This document shows, piece by piece, positions 45,050 through 58,499 of a DNA stretch of 64,000 nt (position 1 is its first letter; each line of letters starts with the position of its first letter). The stretch spans positions 97,717,067 to 97,781,066 of the forward strand of contig NC_092879.1 of NCBI RefSeq assembly GCF_028372415.1, read 5' to 3'. The notes beneath the pieces were generated by a model. The model ran no database searches. It was not told where the DNA came from and saw only the letters and a list, made by a program, of their open reading frames with translations. A program made the position numbers and the translations under genes. This stretch comes from Notamacropus eugenii (lineage: Eukaryota; Chordata; Mammalia; Diprotodontia; Macropodidae).

Positions 45050-46130
45050 GGCCCTGGATATGGTGGGCCTTAAACAACATCACAAAGAGTGAAATTGACT
45101 ACATTCTAATAGACAAGAAAAGATTTGTTAGTGACGGGAGAGATGCTCCTAAGTCAGCCGTCTGTGCAAAGTCAACCCATCAGAGCTAAGATCTATGTTT
45201 ATAATAAACAAAAAGAAAAAGTAGTAATCAGAAAAAGTTATGACATACAATTTCAAAGATTTAGCCTTGAATTATTTTAAAAATCTACTGAAGATTAAAA
45301 AATGGGAACTGGACAACAAATGATATTCATATGAACTATAAAAAAATTTCATCCCAAAGTTAAACCAATCTAAATTAATTGCTATGATGAGAAGTCCAAA
45401 AGAGCTCAGAAAACACCTTAGTCAGCATGCATTTGACTTATTTGCCAAAAGTAGAGAGAAGGCTGCCAAATTATGCCAAATGCCAGGTTAGAATACAAAC
45501 TCATCTGTAAAATCTTGTGAATAAGGATGATGGATGATTATGAGCAGTATTAGCTCATAAAGCAGAGAAAAACAGTGAGGGGAAAAGCAGTCCAAAGGCA
45601 CCTTGGCAAGGTATCTATATAAATAAAGTCACCCCAAGAGCATTCAAGGAGGAAAGTAATATGAGGTCAGCAAATGAACAAAGTAGGGAAGATTCATCAA
45701 ATTATCCCAACCTGTTTCTCCATGAAGGATAATGATACTACTTCACAGTTCCTGAGTTGCTTCCAGAGAAGGCAGAGATGACAATAAAGGCAGGGAAAAC
45801 TGCTGACTCAACTCAAGGAGATCTGCCCTGGAACTGTGAGGGAATTGAGTGACCAGTTTGGAAAGTATTGAATCCCCGGTGACAGGGGTCCCCAGAGGTG
45901 TGGAAAAAATTCACTGACCTTACTGATTACTAAAAAAGATAAAGAAGAGAGCTCCCACAGCTATCACTCATATACTTCCTCTCCTATCTGATAGGAAATA
46001 TTTCTATGGGTCATCTACACACAAATCAAAGGCACACTCAATGAGAATATTAGTAGGCTTTCACAAATGATATTCACCAATGGACTACAGCTTTACCAAC
46101 TCACAATTAATTAAAATACATAGAGAATAT
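45050..46130 (+). mobile_element. RTE/BovB-type LINE ORF fragment
   Basis: Broken frames resemble RTE ORF: the endonuclease end near 45080-45190 (SEIDYILIDKKRFVSD, where the family has DHRLLRAK next) and, near 45940-46060, the RT start (family YRPI, here SYHSYTSSPI, then TQIKGTLNENISR). Many stops. It is bordered on both sides by copies of the unclassified unit (44870 plus, 46140 minus). Confidence 0.6.
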
Positions 46131-46139
46131 AAGATTCTG

Positions 46140-46290
46140 TGAGGTTGGAACTGCTTGTTGATTTTTTTTTTTTTAAATGGGTAAAAAGATGCCATTTTAT
46201 AGAGCTCTTTTTCTGAAAATTTTGTTTTACTTTTTTTCAGTGAACAAACATTTATTTTCTTCCTCTCCCACATCCATTTCTCTATCTAGC
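46140..46290 (-). mobile_element. Unclassified marsupial unit
   Basis: Reverse of the 44940-45010 type: TTTTTTTCAGTGAACAAACA, TTTATTTTCTTCCTCTCCCA. Confidence 0.45.
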
Positions 46291-46845
46291 TCTCTAGGAC
46301 GCACATAAGGTACTTGGACCCTAAGACCTCTGAAGGACTAGTCATGTTTATTCCTTGGACCCTTCGGCTGATCAGACAATGGTCATTTGGCTTACCAGGC
46401 CTCACTTTCAGTCAGATACCTGGGAGGGGCTTATAGTGTAAATGGTCTTAAGGTCTTCTTACCTCGAGGTCTAGGAAGTTGTGGGTAATCACATACAGGT
46501 CCCTGGAGTTCCCTAGGACTCTGTTTCACCTACAGTGACAGCAGGCCTTCTGGTTTTAAAGCCTTTGAAGGCCTTGATATTTTTAATCCTAGGATCTTGT
46601 TAATGTTTTCACATTGGGCTATCCAGTTTTCTAGGACTCAGTCTCCTTTAAAGTCATATAAAGGGTTTGGATTCTGAGGACTCTGAAAGCCTTGTCACTT
46701 TTGGTCCTTGGACACTTGTGGGTGTACATACAATGGTCATTCAGCTATCTAGGCCTCAGTTTCAGGCAGAGTCCATGGGGGGGCCTCTGGTGTAATTGCC
46801 CTTAAGGTCCTCTGTGCTGTAGGCCTAAGAACCTGGAGGTGATGA
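46291..46845. repeat. Degenerate 118 bp tandem repeat
   Basis: About 4.7 units. The anchor CTAGGxCTCAG-like motif recurs at 46394, 46513, 46631 and 46749 (spacings 119, 118, 118), with a first partial unit at 46294. A second anchor (TGAAGG/TTAAGG) recurs at 46331, 46446, 46565, 46684 and about 46802. Units are diverged, so the array is old. Confidence 0.8.
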
Positions 46846-46849
46846 CACT

Positions 46850-47235
46850 TTCCTTCACTCACACAGATGCAGTTCTGTAGGTAGGCATGATCTCTCACCT
46901 GGAAAATTGCCATCGTTCAGTATTCCTGCAACTCTGATACATGGTGCTTCAATATCCCATCTCCACACCTTTGTACTGTTTACCATCCATTCCTGGATGC
47001 ATGCTTTCCTCACCTCCAACTTTTGATTTCTCATTTTAACCACAGCTTTCTATACAAAGCCCTTTCTCATCCCCCCTCCTGTTAGTACCCCCTCCCAACA
47101 TTCTCTATTGCCTTGTCTCCCTATATAGAATGTAGGATCCCTGAGGCCAGGGACTGCTTTGTTCCAGTCTCTGTATCCCTAGCGCCTACAACTGTATCTG
47201 GTACAGAGATGTTTCTCAGCAAATATAGGTTGATC
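46850..47235 (+). mobile_element. L2-type 3' end
   Basis: CACCTGGAAAATTGCCATCG, CCTGAGGCCAGGGACTGCTT, GTCTCTGTATCCCTAGCGCC, ACAGAGATGTTTCTCAGCAA. Confidence 0.6.
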
Positions 47236-47384
47236 AAGTGATTCCATAGGCAGCCTGGCTATGGACAGAGGCCTTGCCCTCTGCCCTGGCCTCTACCAGC
47301 ACATCCCAAATGTGCCCTGTCTCTAGGCTCCAGGAGGAGCCCAAGTGTTGATCTTGAGGGAGAAGCATCACCACAGGCCTGGTG

Positions 47385-47515
47385 CCTGAGCCACCTTGGG
47401 TAAGCTGCTTTCCCATTCTCTGGGCCTCAGTTTCTCCACCTGTACAATGGCAGAGTTAGACTAGAGAACTTTCAGGTCCCTTTCTGGTGTGACATCCTGT
47501 GCCTGTGATCACTCT
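47385..47515 (+). mobile_element. MIR SINE
   Basis: CTTGGGTAAGCTGCTTTCCC, GGCCTCAGTTTCTCCACCTG, TTAGACTAGAGAACTTTCAG. Confidence 0.7.
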
Positions 47516-47519
47516 GGGG

Positions 47520-48024
47520 TCCAGGCCTCTGCAGCAAACCTGGTTCTCCTGCCACTAGCTTGTTGGACACTTGCCTGCTTGTGAGATCCCCTCCCCCAGC
47601 CTCTACAGGAGCTAGAAATTAATTTCCTGGGTCTTTATTTAATAGAGTCTTTGGTAAGAGCCTGCTAGTCCACCAGCGCTCAGAGAAGCATGCCTACTGG
47701 CGATTGCCATGGAAACTGGAACCTAGCTAGCCACCTCACACAGCCCAGCATTGGTGAGACTTCCTGCCATGATGTTGAATTGGCTGGAGCATCACAGCTC
47801 CCTTGGTGATGTCTAAGGTCTCTGCTGTAGCTAGCTCTCTCAGCCCCCACCCCCACCAATGTCCCTTCCTCCTCAGGAGCTCCCTGCTGTTTCACAGACA
47901 CCTGTCGATTGTTTACAGGGGCTCCATCTTAGCCCTGACTGAACCTTCCCCCATTTGCCTGGGAGCAGACCAGGGGAGGGATATGCTTACTGTAAAACCT
48001 AGGCACACCTAAGAAAGTCTCTGT
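47520..48024. other. 0.5 kb without a recognised gene
   Basis: Unique-looking sequence upstream of copy 3. No RRM-like exon (RNP1/RNP2 motif) was found in any frame here or elsewhere between 43 and 48.3 kb. Confidence 0.4.
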
Positions 48025-48029
48025 CCCCA

Positions 48030-48175
48030 GTAGGTTCATTCTTGGATTTGCTTGTTGCGTAACCTCAGCCATGTCCCTGCCCTGAGGTTCCTCATGTGGC
48101 AGAGGAGGGGATTGGACTCAGTGATCCCTAAGGTCTCTCCCAAGTCTAACCTTATAGTTCTCTAAAGGTCAGGGA
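48030..48175 (+). mobile_element. MIR SINE
   Basis: TTGCTTGTTGCGTAACCTCA, CTGAGGTTCCTCATGTGGCA, GGGATTGGACTCAGTGATCC, AGTCTAACCTTATAGTTCT. Confidence 0.75.
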
Positions 48176-48300
48176 AGGCCCTGGTCTGTAAGATGGGCAT
48201 CCCAGCACACCTACAGCATCTTAGGGTTCCAGGGAGGATCCAGCGCCATGCTGCATGGAAGGGTCTTTGTGACCTACACCAGGTAAATGCCACTGAATAG

Positions 48301-49005
<705 letters not shown>

Positions 49006-49009
49006 GTTC

Positions 49010-49890
49010 ATTTTGTGAAAGGGAGTTGCCTAGGTTTGGGGAGGGTGTGGGCTAAAACCTGGGAGATAGCGGGAGTCTCTTTCCAACCAAGCTTGTCTTG
49101 GCCCAGGGCAGACAGGGCAGTGGGGGTGCGGGTGGCCTGAACCCTGACCTCTTCTCAGCTGCTCCTCCCAGAAGAGGAGCCTTGAGATGAGGTCATGCTG
49201 AGATGAGAGATGCTGAAATGCCTGGGTTCCCCCCTACATTCCTAGCTTTTCCTGGGGCTAGCTGGGAAAAGCAATGAGGTCTTTCCCCAGGATCCCAACA
49301 TGTAGTAATCATTCTGCCATCCCCAAGCCTCATCATCCTCACTGGATTACAATAGATGGTTGACAGATTCCTGACCAGAGGTGGAGTATACCTGCCAGTG
49401 ATCCTGCAAATCTAGTCAAAGTGACTTTAAAACCAAAAGAGATGGGGTGAGGAGAAAGCTGCCTCCCTTTCCCTACAATGAGTCAGAACTTTCTTTTTTG
49501 TGTTGTGGATGCCTCCTTTGGCAGTCTGTCTGGCGAAGCCTGTGAGCATCTTCTCAGAATCATGCTTTTAAATGCATAAAATGCTCTAAATATGATTACA
49601 AAGGAAACCGGTTGTATTTAACTAAAGTTACCAAAATGTTTTTTAAAAGCTCAGTTCATTGACCCCAGGTTAAGGACTTCTGCTATTGAGAGGAGCCACA
49701 AAGAAGGAAGAATTCCAGACATTCCCAAGAGACAAAATCCAGTGAGAGAGTTCATGGTGAAACCCCCAGGCCCAAGAGTCTGTGCACCAAATGTGAGAAG
49801 ACAAGTCTGACCCCTTAGAGATCCCTGAGACTGGGTGGGATGAAGGCCATGGCTGACTGAGATTCTGCCTGGGTGTTTCAGTTGGTGGTA
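49010..49890. other. 0.9 kb flank, mostly unassigned
   Basis: The start (CTGGGAGATAGCGGGAGTCT) resembles the flanks of copies 1 and 2. 49500-49680 (TTGGCAGTCTGTCTGGCGAA, GACCCCAGGTTAAGGACTTC) is a recurrent mammalian repeat I cannot name. Confidence 0.4.
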
Positions 49891-49894
49891 GTGG

Positions 49895-50105
49895 ATCCGT
49901 TTGCGGTTTTCTTGGCAGAGATACTGGAGGGGTTTGCCATTTCCTTCTCCCACTCATTGTACAGATGAGGAAACAGAGGCAAACAGGATCAAGTGACTTG
50001 CCCAGGGTCACACAGTAAGTGTCTGAGGCTGGATGTAATGGAAGATGTATCTTTCTGATTTCAGGCCCAGGACTCTCTATATTGTGCCACCTAGTTGTCC
50101 CTGGG
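49895..50105 (-). mobile_element. Marsupial CORE-SINE
   Basis: TCTTGGCAGAGATACTGGAG, ACAGATGAGGAAACAGAGGC, GACTTGCCCAGGGTCACACA, ending ATTGTGCCACCTAGTTGTCC. Confidence 0.85.
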
Positions 50106-50439
50106 TGGGTTTACCTTATTCAAAAGAAAAAGACTAGATAGCTAAATGGTGGGTGGGTGGGGTCAGAGGGGCTAGGGTTGTAGATTAAGAAAATAGATTC
50201 ATGTGAGAAAATCCAGGAACCAAAGGGAGGCAGGAAGCATGACAGAGTATACTGAGTGAAAACTGAAGGAGGGAGAAGACTCATTTTGTCTTTGGTGTAA
50301 ACTACATACCACCAGGACAGAAGAGGAAGTGGATGAGTCACAAAGTTGGCACAGATGTATGGGATGGGGATGAGTAGTTGGTGGGGAGGGGGTCTCAATT
50401 GCCCAGGTATCTGGGTGCCCAGCAGAACATCTCCGAATG

Positions 50440-50760
50440 TCTCAATAGGCCTTAGTGAGAAGGAGGCAGCAATGGCAACTTCAAGAAGGAAAAATTCTCA
50501 CAGACGGAGCCACTGGCACATGGCAGAGGATTGGACTTACTTCCTTTGGTCCCATGGAGCACAATCAGGAACAAAGAATAGATGACGCAAAGTTTGGATG
50601 TCAGGCCAAAAGAAGGATGGGCCACCTGGGGATGGCTGCCTCCCTTCCCTGGAAGTCTTCAAGCGCAACTACATGACCTTTGGTTGAACATGTTCTAGTA
50701 GGGTTTCTTGAAGGGATGGGCTAGACAAGCCCCCTCCAAATCTCCAATTCCACCCTTCTC
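50440..50760 (+). mobile_element. CR1/L3-type LINE 3' end
   Basis: ATGGGCCACCTGGGGATGGC, CCCTGGAAGTCTTCAAGCGC, GGGTTTCTTGAAGGGATGGG. Same family as the piece at 63640-64000. Confidence 0.6.
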
Positions 50761-50799
50761 TGTCCCCTAAACCAGGTGAAACTAGAAGAACCCTGCCCC

Positions 50800-51935
50800 C
50801 TTCTCAGCTGGGACTCTCTCATTCTCATTTCCTAGACCCCCTTGAGCTGTGACTCCCTCCTAATGATGCTGCATCCCTGCCTCCCCTTGCCAGGACTGAT
50901 TCCCCATTCTTGTGCCCTCCTACTCCCTGCTTGTTCCCCATGGCCATGTCCATACTCTAGCACCATTGTGTTGCAACCTCCCTTCCTGTGAGCTTCACAC
51001 TCCTCCAGATCCTATTGGCCGTTCCCTACCTCTTACCTCCCTCCCCAGGACAGTCTCTTTCCTTCCTTAGAGACTTCAATGCTTGGCTCCCAGTCTTTCT
51101 TTCCACTCCACTCCCACCCTTATATTAGGACACTTAAAACTACACATAGATACTCCCTCCAACAGCCCAGTCCCAGTTCCTGTCTCCTCAATTCTCCTGG
51201 CCTTCTCATGCACTCTATCTCCACCAGTGGGCCAAAGTTACCTGATTATCATCTTTTGTCATTCCATGCTTCTCTCACCATTGGCCATCCTCCATGCCCC
51301 CAATCTTTCCCAAATTCTCCCTCCTGCAGGGGCCAGACTTCCTTTGCTTCCCTCTCCTGGTTCCTTGAGGAATCCACTTTGATGCCACAGCTGCCTGTGC
51401 ACTTAGATACTTTGCCCCTTCATCCTCTCATTGTTCCCACCTTGGCAAACCCAAACCTTGGCTTACCCTCCCCATCTACCTCCTCCACTCTTCTCTGTGT
51501 GCTACTATGTCTTCCCCAGCAGACTGTCTCCTCTCTCAGTTCCAATTTCTCTCTAACCTTCAGTCTCTTGCTCTCAAATGGCTGCCTCCTCATCCTGAAA
51601 AAATCATCACTTCACCCTGCTTTTCCAGTACCAACTGTCTTCTAGCTTCCCATCATCCCCTCCTGCTCTTAGTTGCCAAACCTCCTCCTTGGCACTTGAT
51701 CCTCCTCTCCTGCTTGATCCTCCCTCCTCTCTAGGTTTTCCTGGTTCTCTTTTGACCTGCCTGACCTCTCCTCCTCAGTCTCCTTTGCTGGATCTTCATC
51801 TAGGTCCTGCTCACAGACTGTGGATTGCCCCCAGGGTTCTGTCTTACACCTTCTCCTCTTCTCTCTTTACTCTCTTGCTTGGTGATCTCATCAGCTCCCA
51901 TGGCTTCAGTGATCTAGATACAGACCATTCCCAGG
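50800..51935 (+). mobile_element. L2 ORF remnant
   Basis: The open frame 51079-51645 (188 codons) and its neighbours resemble the L2 endonuclease region, followed by an RT landmark (PQGSVLHLLLFSLYSL, about 51830-51890; family GVPQGSVLxPLLFxxY) and GDLISSHGFSD, the family's spacer before its catalytic YADD. Truncated there by a SINE. Pyrimidine-rich throughout. Confidence 0.7.
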
Positions 51936-51936
51936 T

Positions 51937-52175
51937 CTATGTAGCTAGGTGGTGCAGGGGAGAGAGCCCTGAGCTTAGAATCAGGAAGATCCAAGTTCAA
52001 ATTCAGCCTCGGACATTCACTGGCTAGATGACCCCGGGCCAATTTAACCTCTGTTTGCTTCAGTTTCCTCAACTGTAAAAAGGGGGTGATGATAATACAG
52101 ATGTTTCCCAGGCCTCTTGTAAGAATCAAAGGAGATAGTGTTTGCAAAACACTTAGTCCAGTGCTTAACAAGTGC
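51937..52175 (+). mobile_element. MIR-type SINE
   Basis: GTAGCTAGGTGGTGCAGGGG, AAGTTCAAATTCAGCCTCGG, CTTCAGTTTCCTCAACTGTA, TGTTTGCAAAACACTTAGTC. Confidence 0.8.
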
Positions 52176-52429
52176 GAGCTGACTGAGGTCTAGGGAGTCT
52201 GCCCCCAGTCCCTCTGGAGACCCATCAGGGTGTGTCAGATTTCTACCCTGGGATTCTGCTCATCAAATTAGCCTAATTACTCCTGACCTGTTCTCTGGTT
52301 AATGCTAGCATTTATGTAACACTATCAAGAGCTTTACAAATATGGTCTTATTTGATCCTCGCGGCCACCTGGGAGGGACTGGGAACCAGGGAATAAGGTG
52401 ACTAGCCTGAGGTCATCTCCAGACTCTAG

Positions 52430-52725
52430 GCACATCCACTGGCCATGATCCATGCCGGGAATGCTCTTCCTCTTCACCTCCACCTCCTGGCTTCCCTCAA
52501 GTCCCAGCTCAAATTCCATCCCCTTCATGGAGTGCCTTCCCTCCACTGGTTTTCTCCAACCTGTCTTGTATAAATCTTATTTCTAAACATCATTTGCGTA
52601 TTGTCTTTCCTGTTAGACTGTGAGATGCTTGAGATCAGAGACAGTCTTTTGGCTTTCTTTGTGTCCCTAGGATTTAGCCCAGTGCCTGGCATATAGTAGG
52701 TATAAATGTTCATTGACTGACAGAT
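52430..52725 (+). mobile_element. L2 3' end
   Basis: CACCTCCTGGCTTCCCTCAA, GTGAGATGCTTGAGATCAGA, GTGCCTGGCATATAGTAGGT, TTCATTGACTGACAG. Confidence 0.75.
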
Positions 52726-52799
52726 GGACTGTCTGATACAGGTTGTAATCGCCATTAGAATTGAGATATGCACCCTTGCGTTGTGACTCTGAAGCTAGT

Positions 52800-52935
52800 G
52801 CTCTTAGAGGAGAGGCAGTGTGGTCTAGTGGATATTGAACTGAGCTGAGCTGAGTCAAGAAGACCTGGGTTTGAGTCCTGCCTCTGATTCATAACAGCTG
52901 GTTTCCTCACTTCCCTCTCAAGATGCCTCTGAGTT
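52800..52935 (+). mobile_element. MIR SINE, partial
   Basis: GGCAGTGTGGTCTAGTGGAT, GACCTGGGTTTGAGTCCTGC, TGGTTTCCTCACTTCCCTCT. Confidence 0.65.
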
Positions 52936-53119
52936 ATGTTACAAAGAAAGCATTACTCTGCATTAGTAGAAGGGTTCCCTTCCCTTCAGGTCCCTGCGCT
53001 GACACAATCACAGGTCCTGGCCAAAAAAGAGAGAAATCCAAGGAAACCCTACCTTAGTAGAGTTTATGTTCCACTGAATCACTAGAGGGCCTTGGGTTTC
53101 CTCGGGAACTTTCAAACTG

Positions 53120-53535
53120 GCTGACCCAGAGACATTTTCAACTCAACCCAACCAAAGCTGAACCCATTCTTTTCCTCTCCAAACTCTCTCTCTCTCCCTT
53201 ATTCCCTGCAACACCATCCTTCCAGTATTGATGTGGGAGCCTTGCACCGTCCCCACCTCCCCATGCAGCCAGTCCATCGCCAAATCTTGCCTGCTTCTTC
53301 CTCCATAAAACTTTTCCAATATGGTCCCTTTCTCCATTAACACAGTTCCCACCTTCCTTCCAGCCTTCATCACCTCCTACCCACATGATTAGTCTCATTG
53401 TCTCAGGTCTCCCCTCACCCCCTTACATCCCACACACTGCTGCTGCCCCAGGGATTTGCCTTAAGCACGAATCTCAGCATGTGACTCTCCCACTCAACCA
53501 GTTCCTGTGGCTTCCTACGTCTCTAGCAGAAAAAC
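53120..53535 (+). mobile_element. L2 ORF C-terminal region
   Basis: CAACCAAAGCTGAACCCATT, AGTCCATCGCCAAATCTTGC, TTCCAATATGGTCCCTTTCT, corresponding to the post-RT part of L2. Confidence 0.65.
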
Positions 53536-53574
53536 ACACATATACACACAACTCTTCTATTTAGCCTCTAAAGT

Positions 53575-54260
53575 AAAAAGCATTTCTTAAGTATTGGGGA
53601 TCCAAAGAAGGGTTCTTTCCCTCAAAGAGCTTATAGAGGAGACGTGTATAAATGAATACACACAGAGTAGATGACCAGGACCCTGAGAAAAGAAAGCGTC
53701 AGCAGCTGGCGCAGCTGGAAAGGCCTCTTGGACTGGCCTGAGTCATGAAGGAAGCCTAGAGGCAGAGGTACAGAGGAAGAATGATCCAGGCGTGGGGGAA
53801 ACCACAGCAAAGCAGTGGAGAGGAGGAAGCTAGACAAAGCCTCAAAGTTAGGAAAGGCTCTAGAAGTCAGAGGATTTTCTATTGGATCCTGGAGAGAACA
53901 GGGAGTCCCTGGCCTGAGTTTAGAAGGGGGCAGGGGAGATTAGTAATATGATCCTAACTGCACGTTAGGGGGATTGCTTTGGCAGTGACACTGTTTGGAG
54001 TGGGGACATGGAGGGTGACAACCAACCTGCAGCCTCTTCCTGTAGTAGTTCCTATAAGAAGAGATGAAGACTTATGTGAGTGGAGCTAAAGGGTCTTGGA
54101 TTGGATGTATGGGTGGAGAGTGGGGAGTCTGGCATTACGCCAAGGTTTGGAATAGGAGACAGCTGGGAAAAGGTGGGCTTGGAGTCGGGGAAGGTAAGGA
54201 GTTAGTCACTTGTTGACTTGTTGTTCATAATGCCTTTTGGACATCCAATTCAAGATGTTG
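53575..54260 (-). mobile_element. L2-type fragment
   Basis: CATTTCTTAAGTATTGGGGA, CCTCAAAGAGCTTATAGAGG, AGGAAGCCTAGAGGCAGAGG, AAGTCAGAGGATTTTCTATT, CCTTTTGGACATCCAATTCA, read in reverse. Confidence 0.6.
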
Positions 54261-54269
54261 AAAAAGCCA

Positions 54270-54720
54270 CTGGCAAAACAGAAATGGAGCTCAAATGAAA
54301 ACACCAAGAATCATCTACATGAAGATAAGTAAGCCCCTTGGAGATCACCCAATGAAAGCTTGGGGCAAGAACCCAACAAGATACTTTTTGTAGGAAACAA
54401 ACATAAAATTCACATCGACTTCAGTCGAGGGGTCAGTATAATCTATTAAATTCAAGATGAAGTCAAATAAGCAATTATTATAGATGACAGTAAAAATGGA
54501 TACAATGAAATCAATACAGAAATTGCATTAGGTTTAAAGGCATTATAAACCACAAATCAAGATCAATTCCTAGTATATATGTACTCAAAACATAATATTG
54601 GAATATGTACAGGACACGTTCATTGAATTTCAGTGTGAAATAGATAGGAAAACTATAATTGAGGGGGAGTGTAATGCATGTCCTTCACACTGAGAGAAAC
54701 AGAATGAAGAGAGAAAAAAA
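54270..54720. other. AT-rich, possibly old L1
   Basis: AATGGATACAATGAAATCAA, TTAAAGGCATTATAAACCAC, TAGTATATATGTACTCAAAA. It looks like decayed plus-strand LINE sequence, but I could not place it. Confidence 0.3.
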
Positions 54721-54739
54721 GAGATCCCTTCTTCTCTAT

Positions 54740-55850
<1,111 letters not shown>

Positions 55851-55859
55851 CTAAATAGA

Positions 55860-56205
55860 ACTTTGAAAAAATTAGAGATGATAGACCTCCAGTGATGAGG
55901 GAATTTGCTTATATAGTTACAAAATATGACCATATATTGGAGCGTGAAAATCTGATGACTGAAAACAGAATAATCAAAATAAAAACAGAAAAAAAGAAAT
56001 ATCAAATAGCTCTGACAGCAAAGCAGGAAAAATAATATTCAATAAGAGGTCTTTGAAGAAGGAATTAAAAATTATTTGGAGACTAAATGACTTAAGCCTA
56101 AAGAATGAATATATCAAAAAACAAATCGTAGAAATAATGCAAAATTTCATTAAAGTTACAATGAGGCAATGTATCAAGACTTCTGAGATACTCATAAAAG
56201 TCAAG
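55860..56205 (+). mobile_element. L1 ORF2 fragment
   Basis: A-rich; a frame gives KIIWRLNDLSLKNEYIKKQ and IVEIMQNFIKVTMRQC, like the L1 ORF2 inter-domain region. Confidence 0.5.
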
Positions 56206-57010
56206 TCAAGAAATACTTATTAAAGCACTTAGTAGATTCCAGGCACTTTCCTGAGTGCTAAGGATGAGTCGTGAGCAACTACCCTCAAGGAGAGACAACA
56301 TGCAAACAACCATGTGTATATATAACACACACATTGTGTGTGTGTGTGTGTACGTGTATGTGTGTTATATCGGAGGCAATCAAAGAGGGAAGGTACTAGC
56401 ATTGAGGGGGCTGAGAAAGACCAGAAGAAGGTAGGGATTGATCTGAGATCTGAGGGAAACCAGGGAAGCAGAAGGTCGAGTTGAGGAGGGCAAGGATTCC
56501 AAGCATAGGAGACAGCCAGCAACAAGTCACAAAATGCTATCTTTTGTGATGAGTGGCGATGAGACCAATGTCACCGAATCTGAGTAGGGGATAAGAAGGC
56601 TGCAAAGGAAGTAAGGTAACAGATTGTAAAAGGCTTTAAAGGTCAAACAAAGGATGTTCTGTTTGTTCCTGGAGATAATATGGAGCCACTGAAGTTTATT
56701 AAGTGGGGAGGGGGGGATGATCAGACTTATACTTTGGGCAGATCCTTTGAAGCTAAGTAAAGAATGGAATGGAATGGGGGGAGATGAGGAAGGGACACCC
56801 ACCAACAGGTTTATTGCAGTAGTTGAGAAGTAAGGTGATGAGGGCTGTACAAGTGTGGTGCAAAGGTCAGAGGAGAGAAGGCTGTGTAGATGAGAGATAT
56901 TGTGAAGGTTGAATTGACAGAACTTGGCAACAGATTAGATCTGGGAGATGATGTAAGAGAGAGTGAGAAGTTGAAGATGATACATAAGTTTGGAGCCTGG
57001 GACACTGAGA
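56205..57010 (-). mobile_element. L2-type fragment
   Basis: AGAAATACTTATTAAAGCAC, CCAGGCACTTTCCTGAGTGC, CCTCAAGGAGAGACAACATG, GGATTCCAAGCATAGGAGAC, AAAGGCTTTAAAGGTCAAAC, read in reverse. A short GT tract interrupts at about 56331-56352. Confidence 0.7.
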
Positions 57011-57049
57011 GACTGATGCTGCCTTTGAAAATAACACTTCATCCTTATA

Positions 57050-58385
57050 AAGCCCCCTCCCCCATTAATCCCATGTTCATATTTCAGTTTCTACTCAACT
57101 CTGTTCTTTCATCAAGAATGATTGGAAGTGCTTTATTTTATTAAAGGTTCATTTTTCCTCCTAGAAGATTATATTCAATTTTGCTAGTTGTAAGCCTATA
57201 GCTTTTGCCTTTTGGAATCTCTAATTCTTTACTCCTTGCTCCTTTATAGGGGCAGCTGCTAAATCATGTGTATTCCTGGCTATTGGCATTTTGGTATTTG
57301 AACTCTTTCTTTTTGGCTCTATTTTGATCATGGCTTTCAGGTGGTTTAATAATTTGTAAACTCTCTCCTTGATCTGTTTTCCAGGTCAGTTGTTTTTATA
57401 AGATACATTACATTCTCTTCTATCTTTTCAATCCTTTCACCTTGTTTTAGTATTTCCTGTTGTTTCATGTAGTCATTAACTTTTCTCTAGTTCTTATAAT
57501 TTTCAAGGACTCTGTTACTTGACAAAGTTTTGTACGTCTTGTGCTAAGCTATTAATTCTTCTTCCAAATCTCTCCTCCATAGCTCTCACTTCTTTCCCAA
57601 TTCTCTCCTCTATTGATCTCATTTCACTTAGAATATCATTTAAACACTTTTTTAAAAAGAAAACCTCTTGCTTTATTTCTCCTAGGAATTCTAATTGATC
57701 CTGTGGGCAACCTGTGGTTTTAGTTTTGCTTTTTGAGGCTTTGCTTGTAGGTGTTTTCTTCTGAGTTTATTTCTTGAGCATCCCTGGCATCATAACAGCT
57801 CTTTCCTTTGTTGTTTATGCATCCTTCCAGGTATCTACTCTGGGAACCCAGTATTTCTTACCTACTTGGGAGCTCTGGGGGCTGAATCTATGATCCTGGC
57901 CCCTCTGGGAGACAGCATCTTTCTGAGTGGCTGTTCTGGGTAATTTCTAGGGCTCTGGACACTGAATCTATGTTCCCAGGCTCTCTAGGCCTGCCTTGGG
58001 TTTAAGGTTGAGTCTGAAATCAGCTCAGTGTCCCTGTGCCAGGCTCAGAGCTCTGTACATAGTCTGCACTCTTGGCCCCTTTAGGAGGCCCAGAGCTACT
58101 GGTGTGGTCTTGAGTTGAATCTGTGATCAGCTCTGGGTGTCTCTGAACTGCTGCCCTAGCTACAAGCTCTGTCCATGATCTTGGTCTAACCCTGTTCCAT
58201 AGTTCATGCCCTAGTCACTTTTCTATAGGCTGAATTTGTGATAGTGGGTTGGGAAGATGACCTACTGTAGTTTCTCCTGGTTGTCTGATCTCTACTCATC
58301 TTGGCATTCATCTTAGACTGTTGTGGTTACTGTGTTAGAGGGGAATATAGGTTGAACTGTTTCTTCCTATTCCACCATCTTGGGA
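57050..58385 (-). mobile_element. L1/HAL1 ORF1 and 5' UTR, old
   Basis: The reverse strand carries the ORF1 C-terminal half (57110-57340), the DLENRSRR-equivalent block (57370-57400), a decayed coiled coil (57400-57690) and a 5' UTR ending at ATTCCACCATCTTGGGATCT (58370; on its strand CCAAGATGGTGG). ORF2 does not follow, so it could be a HAL1 or a truncated L1. Confidence 0.65.
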
Positions 58386-58403
58386 TCTTGGGTCAGGTCA
58401 AGC

Positions 58404-58407
<4 letters not shown>

Positions 58408-58467
<60 letters not shown>
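58408..58467. repeat. (GT)n microsatellite
   Basis: About 30 GT dinucleotides. Confidence 0.98.
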
Positions 58468-58470
<3 letters not shown>

Positions 58471-58499
58471 GTGTTGTGTGTATGTTTTTTAGAATAGGG

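Noticed and set aside
46291..46845. CRISPR-like array
   Set aside because: Period of 118 bp with whole-unit divergence, no short identical repeat with distinct spacers, and a vertebrate context.
48248..48291. Upstream exon of copy 3 reading MLHGRVFVTYTR before GTAAAT, vaguely RRM-like
   Set aside because: The implied intron would be about 61 bp, the phase does not match the acceptor, and the similarity to an RRM start is only a few residues.
51079..51645. 188-codon ORF as a host gene
   Set aside because: Downstream RT-like motif and flanking blocks identify it as an L2 ORF remnant.
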